A DNA stretch of 64,000 bases, from contig NC_034421.1 of the NCBI RefSeq assembly GCF_002078875.1, forward strand, positions 443,955 to 507,954, given 5' to 3'. Below the pieces are notes generated by a model. That model ran no database searches. It had not been told where the DNA came from and worked only from the letters and a program-made list of their open reading frames with translations. How positions within the stretch are numbered: the stretch's first letter is position 1; every line of letters begins with the position of its first letter. Position numbers and translations under genes: made by a program. Below, piece after piece: positions 35,701 through 50,702 of this stretch. Origin of the DNA: Numida meleagris (Eukaryota > Chordata > Aves > Galliformes > Numididae).

Positions 35701-37025
35701 TTTACCTTTTCCTCTTACCATCTGCTAGCATTTACATCTCTGAATAACAGGAAAACACTGTGCGCCTATTTTATATTCTCAGATGAGTGCTTTAAGCACA
35801 ACAAGGTAATAGTGAGTTGAGACTTATTCATTGATTTCTTCACTGCAGCAGAACTTTTCTCTCCTTCTACCTTAACACATGCACCACCAGGGAATAGTCA
35901 GCAGAAGGCAGAGAGCCCCTGTAAATGAGACACAGCAACGTGCATTTCCTGAAAGAAAGGATAAGAGGCCCATCTCCTTGCATCCCTAGCCTACCTGCCT
36001 GATTTGCTGCTGCACTCTGTTAATTCATGAGCTGCCCATTTTTCAGCTAGAGAATCTTTTTTCAGCAGTGCTCAATTTTTCCCATAAAGGAATGTGGGAG
36101 ACTGTATCTGAGGGAAAAGGGTTAACAAGTTCGTGCTTGGGATTAGTTCCACCAGAAGTGGTCACTGAATGCTGTGTGGCCATAAAACACTTGGTGTTTG
36201 GATATTTCAATATTGTGGTCACCTGAGATGACGTGATCCTGGTTTCCTTTGGTGTTTTGCAGTATTTGACTATTTACGTTAAAAGTGCCAAAAGCATTTT
36301 TTCTGAATAAATTATTCTTATTTCCAGTTCATCAATCATGTTTTTCCTCTATGCTTACATGGTTATTGTTCACTTAAGCAATCCTGACATGCCTAATGCT
36401 ACAAGTGGATGGAGATCTTGCATCTGAACACCTTCATAAAATTCAAATCCCAAGGCATTCAACGTGAGCTCATCACAAATTCCTATAGACCTCATTTGGA
36501 TATTCATTCAGAAAGCATGTACAGTCCGACTTCAAGTTCCATTCTGCTAAGCTGTAAGAGCTGGAATCCACCTGGTAGCTTAATAACAGTTTCTTAGATT
36601 TCATATTGGCCTCGCCATCCCATGGTATTAATTATACCTATTCAGTCACACAGCCAGGCTCACTAACACTTAATTTTCTTTCCTGAGTTTCATAGAGTAC
36701 TAATTGATCCAATGTCTTTACAGTCTCCTGCAAAAATAATACCCAAAATCCAACATTTTAAGCCGCAGAAAACTGGGAGAAAAGATCACTTGGTTGCTAG
36801 AGTGATGCACATAAAAATTGAGAAAATGAGTGTTTCTGTAACTTCATATGAATTCTTATTTCTTTTATAAACTTCCTTTTTCTTCTCTTACCCGCACATG
36901 CATACACAAACCTTTGAGGAACTGACTGGGCATGACTTAACAAGAGATAATCAGTTTAAATTTTTGCCAAAGAAAATGCAATGGACAGAATTCCTACCTG
37001 AAATTCAAACTGATAAAACCGTCAG

Positions 37026-37153
37026 TGATGCTGGGAGCTGTAGTCTCCTGTGGGATTAAATCAGATGTAATTGATTGGATATAGTGAAACTGAAGGAGAA
37101 TATAATTAGGAGCAGTCTCACCATCACATATCAGAGCGTACAGCTCCTAGCAT
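37026..37153. promoter_or_regulatory. Opposed pair of ZNF143-like motifs (candidate)
   Basis: The complement of 37026-37044 reads ACTACAGCTCCCAGCATCA, close to the ZNF143/STAF motif ACTACAAYTCCCAGCATGC as I remember it. At 37139-37153 the plus strand carries TACAGCTCCTAGCAT, so the two sites face each other about 95 bp apart. Binding is not shown; the pair could also be the termini of an old DNA transposon. Confidence 0.35.
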
Positions 37154-40100
37154 TCTTTGAAGCTTCACAGTTCTTTGATCCCAAAGGAAAACATTAGACA
37201 GTGCTCTAGCTCTGCCTGCAGCTGCAAAACTCTAAAGTGAGATTCTGCAAGTCTGATATGAGAAGAGTAAATACTTACTGTTTAGGTCACTGCTACTATT
37301 GTAGATAGTATTGCAGCTACAAGTACAAGCCAACAGCTCCCTCAAAAAGGTGAAGAATATGAGAAAATTGTCCAGTTTGTTTGCTCTTTACTTCTACGCA
37401 CACGAAGGAGATCACCATAAGTTTAAATTTAAGGTGCTATCTTTAAACCATCTTCCTATCTAGAGTGAAATACGGTGATTCCTTCTGAAGCTTCCAGCCT
37501 TCAATTTCTATCAAAATGATTGTAACTCTGCGCTGATACAGGATACCTTATGAGAACACATATGACTTTGCAGCTGCCCCCTCCGAAGCTGATAGTCGTC
37601 TCACCAGAAGAGATTCTGTATCATTCTGTATAGTTTGTTGTGCTCTGTTTTAGGGGCCTTTATAAAAAAAGAAAGATGGGAAGAGCTGGAAAGAGATACC
37701 ATAACTGGAAAAATGACAAGACACAGCAGGGAATTGTACATGTATTCACAGGATCTGAGGCAGATGATTTTTAGAAAAAGCAGAGTTACAGAATGGTTGG
37801 ACACAGTATGTTTGTGTTACTTTACTTTCCCTATACCAAACACACTGTTATGCTGACAGGTGAATGCTCATGTTTCTTTCGAAGGCTAAAAAAGGAAATG
37901 CATTTTCATTTTGAAAAGAAATCTTCAGCTACTAATACTGTACAAAAATAGCATAAAAATCTGAGACATGGGTGTAGCTCTCTGGATTTAACACCTCTAA
38001 ACCAGACAGAGAAGTACAGATTAACGTATCGTTTGTTATATCTAGAAGGTTAATGACTTATTTTCGGTGTCACGTATAATGCTAGACTAGACAATCTGCC
38101 TGATTCCACACTAGAGCTATCTCAAGGAAGCATGACATAAAAGCCTGATATCAATCCTCTATTATTATTCACTTAACCCAGGGCAGCTGGAAAACTGGAA
38201 GCTTTTGGGTATTCCTATGCTAAGGACGTCTTCCATACTTTAATCCTTGCTTCTCCTTAAAAAGCAGCACCCAGTAGTAAGCCTCACTTCACTGTCTGTC
38301 TGCTAGCACTGACTGCTGCTCTTTCCATTTCCCAGCTAGATGAAGGGCCAGTGTCACTTGTTCCACCAGTGGCTTTCTGCTGAGATCCTCCCAAACTCGA
38401 TACACAGCCCACCCTGTGCAGGTTTTTTCTTGCTTCTAATAAATCATACATTTTTCTTTCTCTTCCTGGCTTCTGCTAACCATAAGCACTCTGATATAAT
38501 GTTAAAAAACAAGCAAACAACAAAACCCAAAACCAACCATACCTGGGGACTCTTGATCAAAATGCTCCCCTATTTCCTATGAGCACACTCATTTCTCCTT
38601 CCAGTGAGGTAGCCATATTTTAATTAAAATAAATATGTTGTTTAAGCAAACCCTCAGTAACTTGAGCAAGATCAACTGCACTGATGACATACTTTCCCAG
38701 ACCTTTAAGAAACAACATTTTACCATAAAATCTACCAGGTGATATTTTTCTGAGGCTGGGGAATTCTGCTGTAAGCAATCAGACATGAAAACAGCCATGG
38801 CCCCTGCCGACCTTCCGCAACTAAACAGAGCTGTCACAAGGTGACCTTCAGGGATACATTGGTCTTAGCAGAAGCAACACCTCGGCTGCTGAGAGCAAAC
38901 TGCAAGCAGTTCATTTAGAAGAAGCATTTTTAAAACTAAGGTAAGGTGCTTTAAACGTTTCAACTTACGTTGTCTCAGTTTTTTGAGACTTTAGCAAGAA
39001 ATTGAGTTTGAGAAAAAGGAAACCAGATCTGTCATTCTCTTCTATTTAGTTCTGGCTTCTCTCAGGATTTTTCATTTGCTAGGCTGCATCTATGGCTAGT
39101 GAACTTGTTTTGTCTGAATTTGGTCCACTACCCTATTTTATGGTGGAGAAAAGAGCATTTATTAGGATAAATTTTATGTCCAAATGTCAAATTTAAGTCT
39201 GTGTCTTCAACTTGAAGCAAATCTTGTTCTTGAAGCAGGTACTTTTCCCCCCATGTCCTCTACAATGGAGAAAGTCTTTTCTTTTTCTTGTTACCAGCAT
39301 ATATTCTGAAACACTGAACATTAAACTCTCACCAATAGTCATAAAAACTCAGATTATAAACACCACTCTACAGTCTGCTTGTAGTTACACATCATGAGGA
39401 GTTCAAACTCTTTCACTAAAAATTAAGTTGGTTTTCTGAAAAGTAGTTGAACTTTAAAATCCCTATTATGTGAGAATTGATCCATTTGAAACAAACAAAA
39501 AACCCCACTGTTTTTCCCATACCTACTTTTTATGACATACAGAAGTACTGTGAGGACAGCTGACCTACTTGAAAATGTTAAGTCACTTAGCTTTTTTAAT
39601 GCCTTTTGCTCGCTTCAAAGTTTTCTGCGAAGACTGCAGTCTTCAGAGTCAACAGTGTAACAATAACCAGCTTTATTTCCATCTACTGAGATCAGTGATG
39701 GCCACAGGACGGAAACGAGAGAATCTAAATCAAGCATGGCTTATTCAGATCTATTTCCATTAAGTCTTGATGAACTATACACAACTTTTTTTACACATTA
39801 TGTGATACAAGGACATAAGTGAAACCTTATACTTCGGCTGTATCACTATATAAAAGTGAACCAATTAAAATCAAAGCTCAGCTCAAGCAAAGACCAAGTG
39901 TACGAATGTCAAGCAATTTCAATTACAATCCTTCTGAAACATCCTTCTCAATAATTGTTTTACTTCACAGTATAAACATACAGACACATGAACATTCTTG
40001 TCATTCTGCAACACAAACTAATTATTTCATTGATTATCTAAGAGTGGAGGTTGATCGTAAAGAATACCAAACCAATACTTGCAGATAAACTGCAATGATG

Positions 40101-43100
40101 TGGGATCCTAACTGTCGTCTAGATTTAATCTGATGTGTGACTTCTGCAGTTCCAGTCATGAAGTGCACACATCAGTTGTACTGGGTGTCCTGAATACTCC
40201 CATACTGCTAGCTGTGCAAAACCTGGGTCACTGAAGGTAATGTTTTTGCAACGAGTGTTTCAAACACTTGCTCACAATGTGACACTCAGATACTGGTTCT
40301 CAGCTGCCAAATGATTAGTGTACAATTATACTGCTGATCCAAACCCACTCAAAGATGTTTTTCAAACAATTAACAGGGATTCTCAGAATCTGTCTCAAAT
40401 TCATCATTTTTTTTTTAAATACCTGATGTATGTAGAAGGTGTTCTATGCTCAGTGCATGGCGGTTGGATGTAGATGCTCTTAAAGAGTCAACGTTAGATG
40501 AATTCTGGGAAAAATCTCAAAGAGAATTTTCTTTAATTAAATTAAAAGCTTATTTATCTAGAGGCTCTTGAGAGCCACTTTTATTCACTGAATAGTCTTT
40601 CATGTTGACAATATTCAAATAGGCTATAATCTTCATAAAATTGTGATTGCTACCTTTACAGTATTTTTGACAAGAACATCTGTACAGATTCGGCTTGGTA
40701 ACTTTAGGCAGTTTTGAGGGTTACTTGGTTGCAAACTAAGTTTAAGTACAGAATTATTATTATTACTATTCATTCGAACTAAATTTAAGAACTCAAACAA
40801 GAGAAGACTTAACACTCTTCTACTTTGTACACGGATATATGTCAATGGCAGTAGTGTAATGTTCTTCAGAATTACGCATGAATACCAGCTAGGACTAGAA
40901 AGGCGACTGACAGAAATGAAGCTTTTATTAAAAATGTAATATAAATAGCTCCAGTTATCTGTCTGCTATTTTGGCTCTGCATAGGATGTTCTAAAGACTG
41001 TAAATGCGTTAAAGAAATCACACAGCTAAAAGCCACAGAGATCATTGTTTTACTCCTACGCATTCACACGATAATAACAAAGGGCTTGAGGCACAGGAGG
41101 AGGAAGCGCAGGAACACGACTTGTAATGTGCACAGCTCGTTTCCCCACAAGTCCTTCCCTGCCACCTTATTTGAAGAAGGACAAGAGGAAGAAAAGAGAA
41201 GCTGAAAACAAGAACAATCTCTCTGCTATATTAACTATGCTACTACAGCATGAATAAAACACCCCAAATATCAGTCTGTCACATCCTAATCATAAAATTA
41301 AGTGCAATTGGTAATTTATACATTGAAAATTTTGCAAAGCTTTCTATGTTCTGTAAGGTGCTCCTGTGGGAAGTTCACCTTTCTCTGCACGGGACCCTCT
41401 GCAGTGCCATGCTGCTGCTTCTCATTTCCAAAAGTGATGGTTACGATTATAACTCCTGGCAAAATAGGTAGAGGTGGGAGCTGACCACTCCAATATGTAG
41501 AAGCCTTGTGTGCACTATTAAATACACAGCGAAGACAGCTTCATTACTGATCCTTTCTTGACTGTCTGCCAGCCACAAATGTTTTTGCTCTATGTGAAGA
41601 CAACTCAGGTTCTGTTCAGAACAGGCATTAGTTCTGCTTTGCCTTTGGGTTGGCCCAAGCTGTGTGAAAAGCTTATGAAACTGATTTCCTTCTGAAACTG
41701 CAAGTCTAGCAATTGCTAGTGAACCCTATTTCTTTTCAGTTTGACACACATCTCTGCTTTGACAAAAAGTTTTGGAAACCACTGGCAATTATGCACTAGA
41801 CTTTAATAAAAGTTCCACACAGACTAAAAGGAGGGAGAGAAGAAAGGGAGGAGGAAAACCAGAACTGAATGTGTGCGAGTGCAGCTAGGGAATTACTTCT
41901 AGTTTTTTGCTGCGGCTTAATATCCCACTCTTGAAAACAATTCCTTCTAGCAAAAATAATACAAAAGATAACATTTTCTATTGGAACAATTTATGCCACA
42001 TCTATTTTTTTAACTTACTTCAATCCAGAGTGATTGCTGAAAACTCTTTAAAATTATAATAGTTAAAAAACAGATCAAATTAAAGTAACTCTGGCAAAAA
42101 ATAGTTATTACATTACTGGGAGTTTTTCACTTAACCACTGCAATTCAAAGAGTCTGCAGGCCTCACCCTGTAGTTAGAAATACAGGTGTAAATCTGGCAT
42201 GCTGCCAACTAAAAGACAGAAAAACACCGTTTTAGTTCAGCACCAAACCCACATATTAATTATGTACTCTGAGACCTGAACATAGTTTCTGTGCCCTCAT
42301 GCAGCTTTCTACATCACAACTAGGAATATGTGTAGCTGATTCAGACTCCTGATAAAGAGTTATAATCAGCAGCATACTAAAAAGAAATAAAAATGAAATT
42401 CAGCGCACAGAACTGCCAACAACGATGTGGAAAAAAGAAATCAGACGCCTGCTAAGAACAGCAATTACAAATAAATGTGGACAGAAATATAGCAGCTCTT
42501 TCCGTCAATGTTGCATAAGATAGACTGACACCTTAAAGAAAAATAAACACACATTTTTAGACACTGAATCACACTGCAGAACACTGAATTGTTTTGTGAT
42601 AGGACCCACATAATATACAGCCAGCAGTCTCTAGAAATGTCCACTTGCTTTGCAGTCCACTCTCAGGAGCAAGGCTGCATGTGGACTGCCTCAATTACTG
42701 CACTGCAAGAGTACAGCCCATTATTGCATGACTGCGCTGTTCTTCTGTAACCATACAATAAGGCACAGCTCCTGGAATAGTTACGCAGCCATGCTCTTAA
42801 ACAAACTGAAGATCCTCACCCCAGTCATAAGCAATTTCATATTACTGTTGCTGTATAAAGGCACTGCTGCAAACTTTTGACATAATCAGACTTATCCTAA
42901 TTGATTTGCTTGAGAAGCATTAAAAATTACTCTGTAAAAAAGCAAGCAAGATGACTGAAGGAAGAAGTGGAAGAAGCCTTTTAAACAAATCTCCTGAGTG
43001 TTAACCTCTTTGGCTTTGGACAGCATTTTTAGAAAGCATCCCAAACTCTCCTCTGCTATAATCAGGTTAGGCTGCAGTCACGCTTTATTTAGAAGTTAAG

Positions 43101-46100
43101 CGTGATAGCATGACTCCTTAGATAGCTACTATTTCAAAAGGCAAGTTTTCTGACCACATGTAAGGTTTCCAGTAAAACTCAGACTGACAAATATGCCTGA
43201 GATAAAAGGAAAAAAATATTTCACAGTAGAACTTTTCATATTTATTTGCCATTGTAGATGTTATAAAAGAACATGAGCTTAGTGGCTTCTAGGAAAAAAT
43301 AATGAAAAAACAGATTTACAGTTACAGGTCACTGACTTCCATTTTCAAAGTAAAACTCAGAGATTTAAATACATAATTCTCTTAGACTTCGTTTACAACC
43401 TCATCCATTGGTTAAGCATAGAACTGGCAGCCGTATTTCCTTCTCAAGTTTGTAATTCACTGCATGATACTGAAAAAGCAACTTAACATTTTGATGCTTG
43501 AATTTAAATGCTAAATCACTAGAGGATACACGTAGTGTGATCTTTGTCTGTCTGCATGCAACAGATTTCTGGTCTCCTGAAAACATCTACAATTTTAGCA
43601 TAAGTTCAACAAGATGCAGCCACCATTTGTTTCCAGGTTGATGCAATCTACTGATTCTGGTCAATCAGAAAGGCTTTGTTTTTCTTACACTGGTTAGATA
43701 CAAGTATTCTGCATTATGCTGGTTTCTACATTAGGTAAAATGTGTGTGCAAGTGCCTGAAGTATTTTGATCAAAAGCAAAACATGGCATCATTGCAGCAC
43801 TTTGCAGAACCGAACTACAAATACCGCAATGTAATACTATGTAAATTGAGGCAGTCAAGTATACAAAGTCCAACTGGAAAAGTTGTTTACAGGTCGAGAG
43901 AGCAACCTGCTTAATTTTACACAGTCAATAAATGTTTGTAAAAAGAGAAAGAAAAAATAAAAATAGACTCAGCAGTGCCGTGCTCCTTGGCACACTGTCA
44001 GAAGAAAGGGGCTTCTGCTCACACACGAGCTACTCTTACGTTCCAGGGAATGGGAACCCTGTATATGAGGTTCCACACATGATGCCTGGTGCCTGAGGAG
44101 TTAATGGAATTCTGCCTCAGCGTTCCCAGCCAGGCAGCAGCCTTCGCTGCCTGCAGTGGATAAAGAGAACACTGCTGAGACTGGAGGCTCTACTTACCAA
44201 GTCTAATTACATTCCCATTCTAAACCATTCCTAATGCATTTCAAAACCCAGAAATATTCTGGCCTCTTCAGCCTTCCAGAAACTGTCATAAAAGTAACTG
44301 ATAGAAGAGAAGAAATTTGGGGGCCTACATATTTATGTTTCATAATGTCTCATATATCGTGAAAGCCGAATTTCACTGGGAAAACAAACGCAGCCTTGTG
44401 TCTGGAGGTGGACAAGCTCATTTCAAACAATGTCTGCAGAAGAAAAGGTTGGTATGATAAGCCTTTTTGTGCTTGGCCTCTCTCCAGATCACAATGAGGA
44501 ACAAGTAAATAAAGTGGCAAAAGGAACTAAGAAAGAAATAATACAGAGCCACAAAAAGTAGATTCTACCAAAACTGTAATTAATTTAATGGCGGTTCTAA
44601 GCATTATGTATTTTCCTTTACCCCTATCATAGTTAGGGAATAGAAATTATGAGAAATAATTCACAGATATAAAATATTATCTTTCTTCTCAGGACTTCTT
44701 AAATAAAGCCAAACCAGGGTTAGGTATTCTGAGGGAAAGAAAGGAAAATATTAGGACAGAAATCAGTGCATTGCAGCCTACAGGCCTTCTTCTGTGTTCT
44801 CAGAGCTCAATAGAAAAACAGGGAGGGAAAGATACAAAAGTTATTTCAAATGACTTTTGCCCTTTCTTAGAATTCAGTGGCATTTCAAATTGATACATCT
44901 TATATATAGCCACTGCAGTGCCCATGGGAGGAGAACAGCTTATGACCAGCCATGGCATAGCTATGTTCCTTCCTCTTGGCCACACTGAGACACACAGATC
45001 TTCTGTATCACTACGATAAGAACATGATTATGTCTACCCGCAACATCTACACTGTGTCACTCCCACTGAACACCCTCATTCAAAAATACATTGTTAATTG
45101 TTTTACTAGGTGGAATACACTTTTCAATTACTGTATTAGATCAAATTCATACCTGAGTACAGTTCATCTGAACTCAGTTCGTGTAAGTCCTTATCCTCAC
45201 CCAAGAAACAAACCTGCTAGCACAGAAACGATACTTCCATTTTCACATGAACTTCTGCTAAAACTCCCACAAAGAGTTGTTTTACAGCTTAGAACCTTTG
45301 AACATATTGTTTTAGATGCCAGCTTAGAAAAGAAATGAAGAAGCAATCACACATTTAGACAGGATCAACAACAGCACCAAAGGCAGCATGCTAGTATTTC
45401 CCTGGGCAAAGTTCTCACGTCTTTCAGCCAGGACTCACTCTCCTTTTGCCTTTTGTCAAGTTTTCAGTTTCATTACTTAGGGAGAAGAACATGAAGTTCC
45501 AATAGCTTCAGGTTGCTATGCTAAAAACTAAGCGAAGTCATGGCTGTAGAAGCAAAAGCTTGTTCTAAACTGTTAAATATTACATACAGATAGCTTTTAC
45601 TGTTGCACATCAACAAACAGGCAGTTAGTGCATTTTAGCTGTTAACTGCTATAACACTGTAGTCATTTCATTGCTGTCATTTGCTTGCTTGCATTATCTC
45701 CAGCCCTAAATTTGAAATACAGTTTCTTTGTAGCTAGAATAAAGCCCTGTGTTTCACAAAGCAGTTCTTAAAATACGGTCAGATAGCAAACAATTCTGTG
45801 AAACCTGTGCTGAGAAATAGAGTTCTGTTTGTGTTTTCTGGCTGACTACAAGCTCTCACTGGAACTTTTTTTTTTTCCTCCTCAATGTCTTTAGAGCTTC
45901 TCCAAGGGCTCACCTCTTTGCAGACTCCCCTCTCTTACTTCACAGCTTCCCTCCCATTCCTAGGTAGCTACTTTCAGAAAAGCTGTAGAACATAATTGTC
46001 TTTCAGGATTATACAACACCTCTACTATAGCTGTAAAGATGTGGTCCGAGGATTCAGAGATCAGCAAAGATGACAGATAAAGAAAAGAGTGAAAAACACT

Positions 46101-49100
46101 GCTTCAGAGTTACCTAAACATCCTTATTTAGCTTTACTTTCCACAGAGAAGTGCTTGTAATTGCAATGTTTTACAAGAAAGAGAAAGCATCACACTAATG
46201 CAAGTTCACACAATTCTTCACGCTGCATGTGCTTACAGGGCCACCTTCACAAGTACTTAACATGGGAAATAGAGTAACATTACACAGCCCTAGGGCCACC
46301 TCTCTGCACAGATAACGTACACTCAAATAAGCACACTGAGAAATCCTGGCCCTATCACAGCAACAAGATTTTCATCCATGGTATCTAGAGAATAAGCAAC
46401 TCACTGGTTTATATACTTCCATTATATAACTGTGGATTATAAAGAAATGTGTGAAACTTCCGAGATTGGTTATGGCTGATCATCAGAGAAAGAACAAAGC
46501 TTGACTCTTCTTGACAAACTTAGGCAGAATGGTGAAACTTGATTAAAAAAATACCATCAAAAACCCATTTCTTTCTGGTCTCATCTGTGATAGGTTAAAT
46601 TCACAGAAAATTTCCTAGGCATTCCCAAGATTTCCCTATCACAAGCAGCTTGGTAGCAGTCTCCTTTCTAAACCGAAATGAATGCAGACTAAGGTAGAGG
46701 TCTGCATCTGCTGGGTCCCAACCTGACAGTTAACATTGACAGTAAACTGGAATACTCAAGATCATGCTGAAACATGAGAAAAAACACAGAGCTGTAGTCA
46801 CTTCCTTTTGGACATCGTTGCATTCACATTAGAGTCAGCCATGGTGTGATCCACCTTGTAGATGACAGACTCACAGTTGTTCAACTGTTACAACTCAGTG
46901 AGATTTCCCTATCCAGCAAGGAGCAGCCCAGCTTCTGCTAGTACAGTCCCCGCCCAGATTTACATCCTGATGAACTAGTGCTGTGAAGCAGAAGAAAATT
47001 CAAGATGTATTAGTTTAGAAAGACAAAGGAAGAGAAAGCATCTCTTTAGCTTAATAGGGCACTCAGCTGGGAGGAAAGAGTCCTGCTCCTGATCCTTATG
47101 CTGTTTCTATATTTTACTAGTTATTCATTTGCTGCACAGCAGGAACAAAAGCCTAAGTTCTCCCCCCCTCCCAGGCACATCCTTTATAACACATTTTGGG
47201 TTGGAAAACTTTCACATTTCAACTTTTTTTTTCAACACGAGCAGTTACAACAGTAAACTAAAAACTAAACTTATGGGTGCGTTACCTGAAGGGAGTAAAA
47301 AACCTTACAAAAATATTGAAACCGAGAACATTTGTATAATTAGCTGCCAAGACTAGAGGGAGGGAACACTAAGGATAATGATCAGAATTAAAATCCTTAT
47401 TTTACCATTGTTCAATTGGTAATTTTGCAGTTCTAATTCTTTACTCCTATGGCAAACATGACAGTGATATCTTCAAATCCTATTTTAACAATTTATCTAC
47501 AGAAGCTAATGCAAAAGGCCCTTCTGTAGTGGCCTTCCATCTGAAAACTCCATGAACTCTGCAAATAGCAACTAATCTTCCCAACACTTAACTACTTCTT
47601 CCAATGCATTAACAGCTTATTTTCCAGGTGGTGAAGCCAAGGCAAAGGAACACTGAGTCATGTACTCAGAGTCACAAAATAAACCTATCCTGTAACTCCA
47701 AAATGTCTCTCTACATGGTTAAAGTCCATAGAATATTTATAGGAGAAGGTTAAGAAGAAAAACAAACCTCTTGAGATTCACAGTTGATTATTAAAGTAGT
47801 TGTCATCAGAATACTATACATACGTTATTCTTGATAAAATACTTGCTGCATAAATATGCTCTATATTACACAACTGAATTGTTCGCGGTTTGAAAATTAG
47901 AATTAACAAAACTGTTTCTGCACTGTATTAGCACCAGGTTACTCACATTGGGGCATAACACAACAGTATTGTAAAACTTATATGTCTAGTCAGTATGCAA
48001 AAATCAGGACTCCAAGTCTTGTCAAGGCCCTTTTGCACAATTAACAACTTGGTGTCAGCAATGCTTTTTTTTTTTGCCATGTATTTGCTACAATCCAATT
48101 TTGCTGCATGTGGTTATGTGTAACTACGCACATGCATGCTGAAAGAAACCTATGATAAAGAGGTCAAAATATGAGATAAAGAGCCTGGCTTTCACTATTA
48201 GCATTTCATTCCCAGGCATATGTAAGAAACTCTCAGGCCTGGAAATCATTATTTGATCAGGACAGGCACAAACAACAGCTCTCCCATACTATGACTGCTA
48301 TATAACATGCGTCAGGACTGTTATCTTTCTGAACAGAAACAATTATTCACCTTGTAATTGATCACTGGAGATCTTGGTTATGTCACACAAATTGCTGTAG
48401 CTTAACTGAGATCAAATTAAAAGCACAAACACTAAATTTTAACCTCTAGTTACAGGACATTAGATTAGTTTTTAATTTTTCCATGCAAATTAAACAAATT
48501 TAAACATGAAAGAGACAGATAAATATATCTACATAAGGAGCTGGACGCAATTAACTAGGCTGAATTTAAGTTACAAAAGGTAGTGTGACTTTTCATATGC
48601 AGAAAAGGTCTTAAGTCACAGGGTATAGAAGCCCGCACCCCTACCCTGCTGTCCCGCAGTGCCTTTGATGTAAACATTCATACAAATAAACACTTGTGTG
48701 GATATCCACAGTGCATTTCATGCAACTGTTTTTCTGGATGCATGTTTGATAGCAGAAACACTAATGGGAAATCAGTAGTATAAACTGCACTTCCTTCCTG
48801 TTTTTATTCAACTCATATATAATACATTTTGTGGCATTCAATGTATTTTAACAAATTAAATATGACAATCCACAATCAGAACCGGAAAAAACTCCTTGCA
48901 ATTACACATCTTGTACTGAAATTAGACTACATGATTATCCATGTTCTGTGATTTGTTTGAAATAGTAGACACCTGTATCCTATAGAAAAACATTCACTCA
49001 CCAATTAAAAAAGAGACAGATGACGATCGGTAAAGCACGCAAAGCCTAATTTTACAGCACAGACAAGAGCAATTTCAGTTCATCTAAGAGGAAACACCTC

Positions 49101-50702
49101 TTTAATGACAAAATTAAGGATTTAAGATCAAAGCCCAGTCATACAGTCGTTACACAAAAAATGTAATCAGGTGATAAATTGCAACTGCTGCTGGTAATAT
49201 TCCTTCCCCTTGAGATGCCAGAACAAGGAGGATACAGAACTAAAGTCTGATCTTGAAGATTAATTCGGTGCTCATGGGAATTTCACCACTTTGCATTAGG
49301 ATCCATTCCAGAGCTAGAGAGAAACAGATAATTTTTAGTGCCACAGAAGCCTCTTAGCAATACTCAGGAGGGAGAAGAAGAGGGGCAATACACAAAACCA
49401 AGTGCAAGGAATTAAAATTCTACTCATTCTGAAGTTAAGTGGTGCTGAGCTGTATAGACAGAAATGTACAAAACTTAACAGAGAACCTTCAAGGAAAATG
49501 AATGGAGCTAACTGTGGTGCAGCAAAAGTCAAATCCCAGCTGACAGTATCATATACCCAAAGCCCAACACTGAGGACTAACATACCAATGTGTTAGTTAA
49601 TCTATATATTCGGCCCTGTCTTAAATAAAAAATCTAGATTTTTGAAGGGGATAAATAAACCTTCCTTATATACAAGCAAGCTCTTAAAAAAATGATATTC
49701 AGTTAAGTTCCCCTTAATGCCCTGATATTCAGTTTCGAAATTTAACAGAGGTGCTGGACTGTTGCACTAGGCCTTTAGCTTCCTGAGTATGGTTCACATT
49801 TCTAAGCAATGCAGATAAATGCCAGCAGCAACAACAATCAAATTTGAGCAAAATCACGCATTGGAAGACATCTGTTCATGAAATTACAGAGGGAAAAGTC
49901 CTAATCTGAGAACTGCATTTGTTGGCACGGCTATTGCTGTGCATCATAATGACACTGGGCCCAGAAAATTATGTCAGGAATCTAAGGTTTTTGCTGTCTG
50001 TGACATCATAGCATAAAACCTAACCTTCAGGAGCCCAAAGTATTTCCAGTCCCATTAAGCATGAGCATACTTCCAACCATTTAGAAGAACTGACCCTGTT
50101 CTGCATTTTGCCCTGAGGCATTATTCAGAAGTGGTCCAACTCATCCTGTTGGACCTTACAACTGGCCTGCTTAAACACACGCATCACGCCTTGCATTTAA
50201 AGGATGTGCTCTGATGCAACTGAGTATCCCAGTACATTTCTGTATTTCAGAGAAAGCCCATACAATTCTCACCAATTCCTGAACTTCATATGCTACGAGA
50301 GGAGCAGTAGAGTGATCAGTAGAACAGTGTACTACTGTCTTTACTCGCTGTTCAATCAAAATGAATTACAGAAGCCCTTCTAAAAGTGCCTTTTATGCAG
50401 AAGCAGTGCATATGAAGTAAGATCCACAGGACACATCTCCTGAATAATAAATATCAGCATAACCTGAGTGATTTGAGCAGAGACAGCCTCACGCTAAAGA
50501 ACACCACATATACACGGAGCCTAGCATAATGCCATCCACAAATATGCTACAGAGAGAAAATCAGGGGTAGGGAGTGGCATGGATTTCCTGTACTGATGTA
50601 CTGTAATTGCATCTGGTCCACGGGTGGTCTATCATAAATTGCTGAACAATTTTTTTCTGTCCAACTGACTTTGTGTTCCCTCCCCCTTTTAAATCCAAAC
50701 AG

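Larger units (their letters stand above)
31729..50702 (+). other. SHISA9: SHISA9 last intron
   Basis: The intron is bounded by GTAAGT at its start and CCAAACAG at its end and is about 19 kb long. It is notably poor in recognisable repeats: no clear CR1 or mariner copy was seen. Short simple tracts occur, such as an AAAAC-type run at 32735-32757 and poly-T at 45866 and 48065. An opposed pair of ZNF143-like motifs lies at 37026-37153. No other exon could be supported. Confidence 0.85.
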
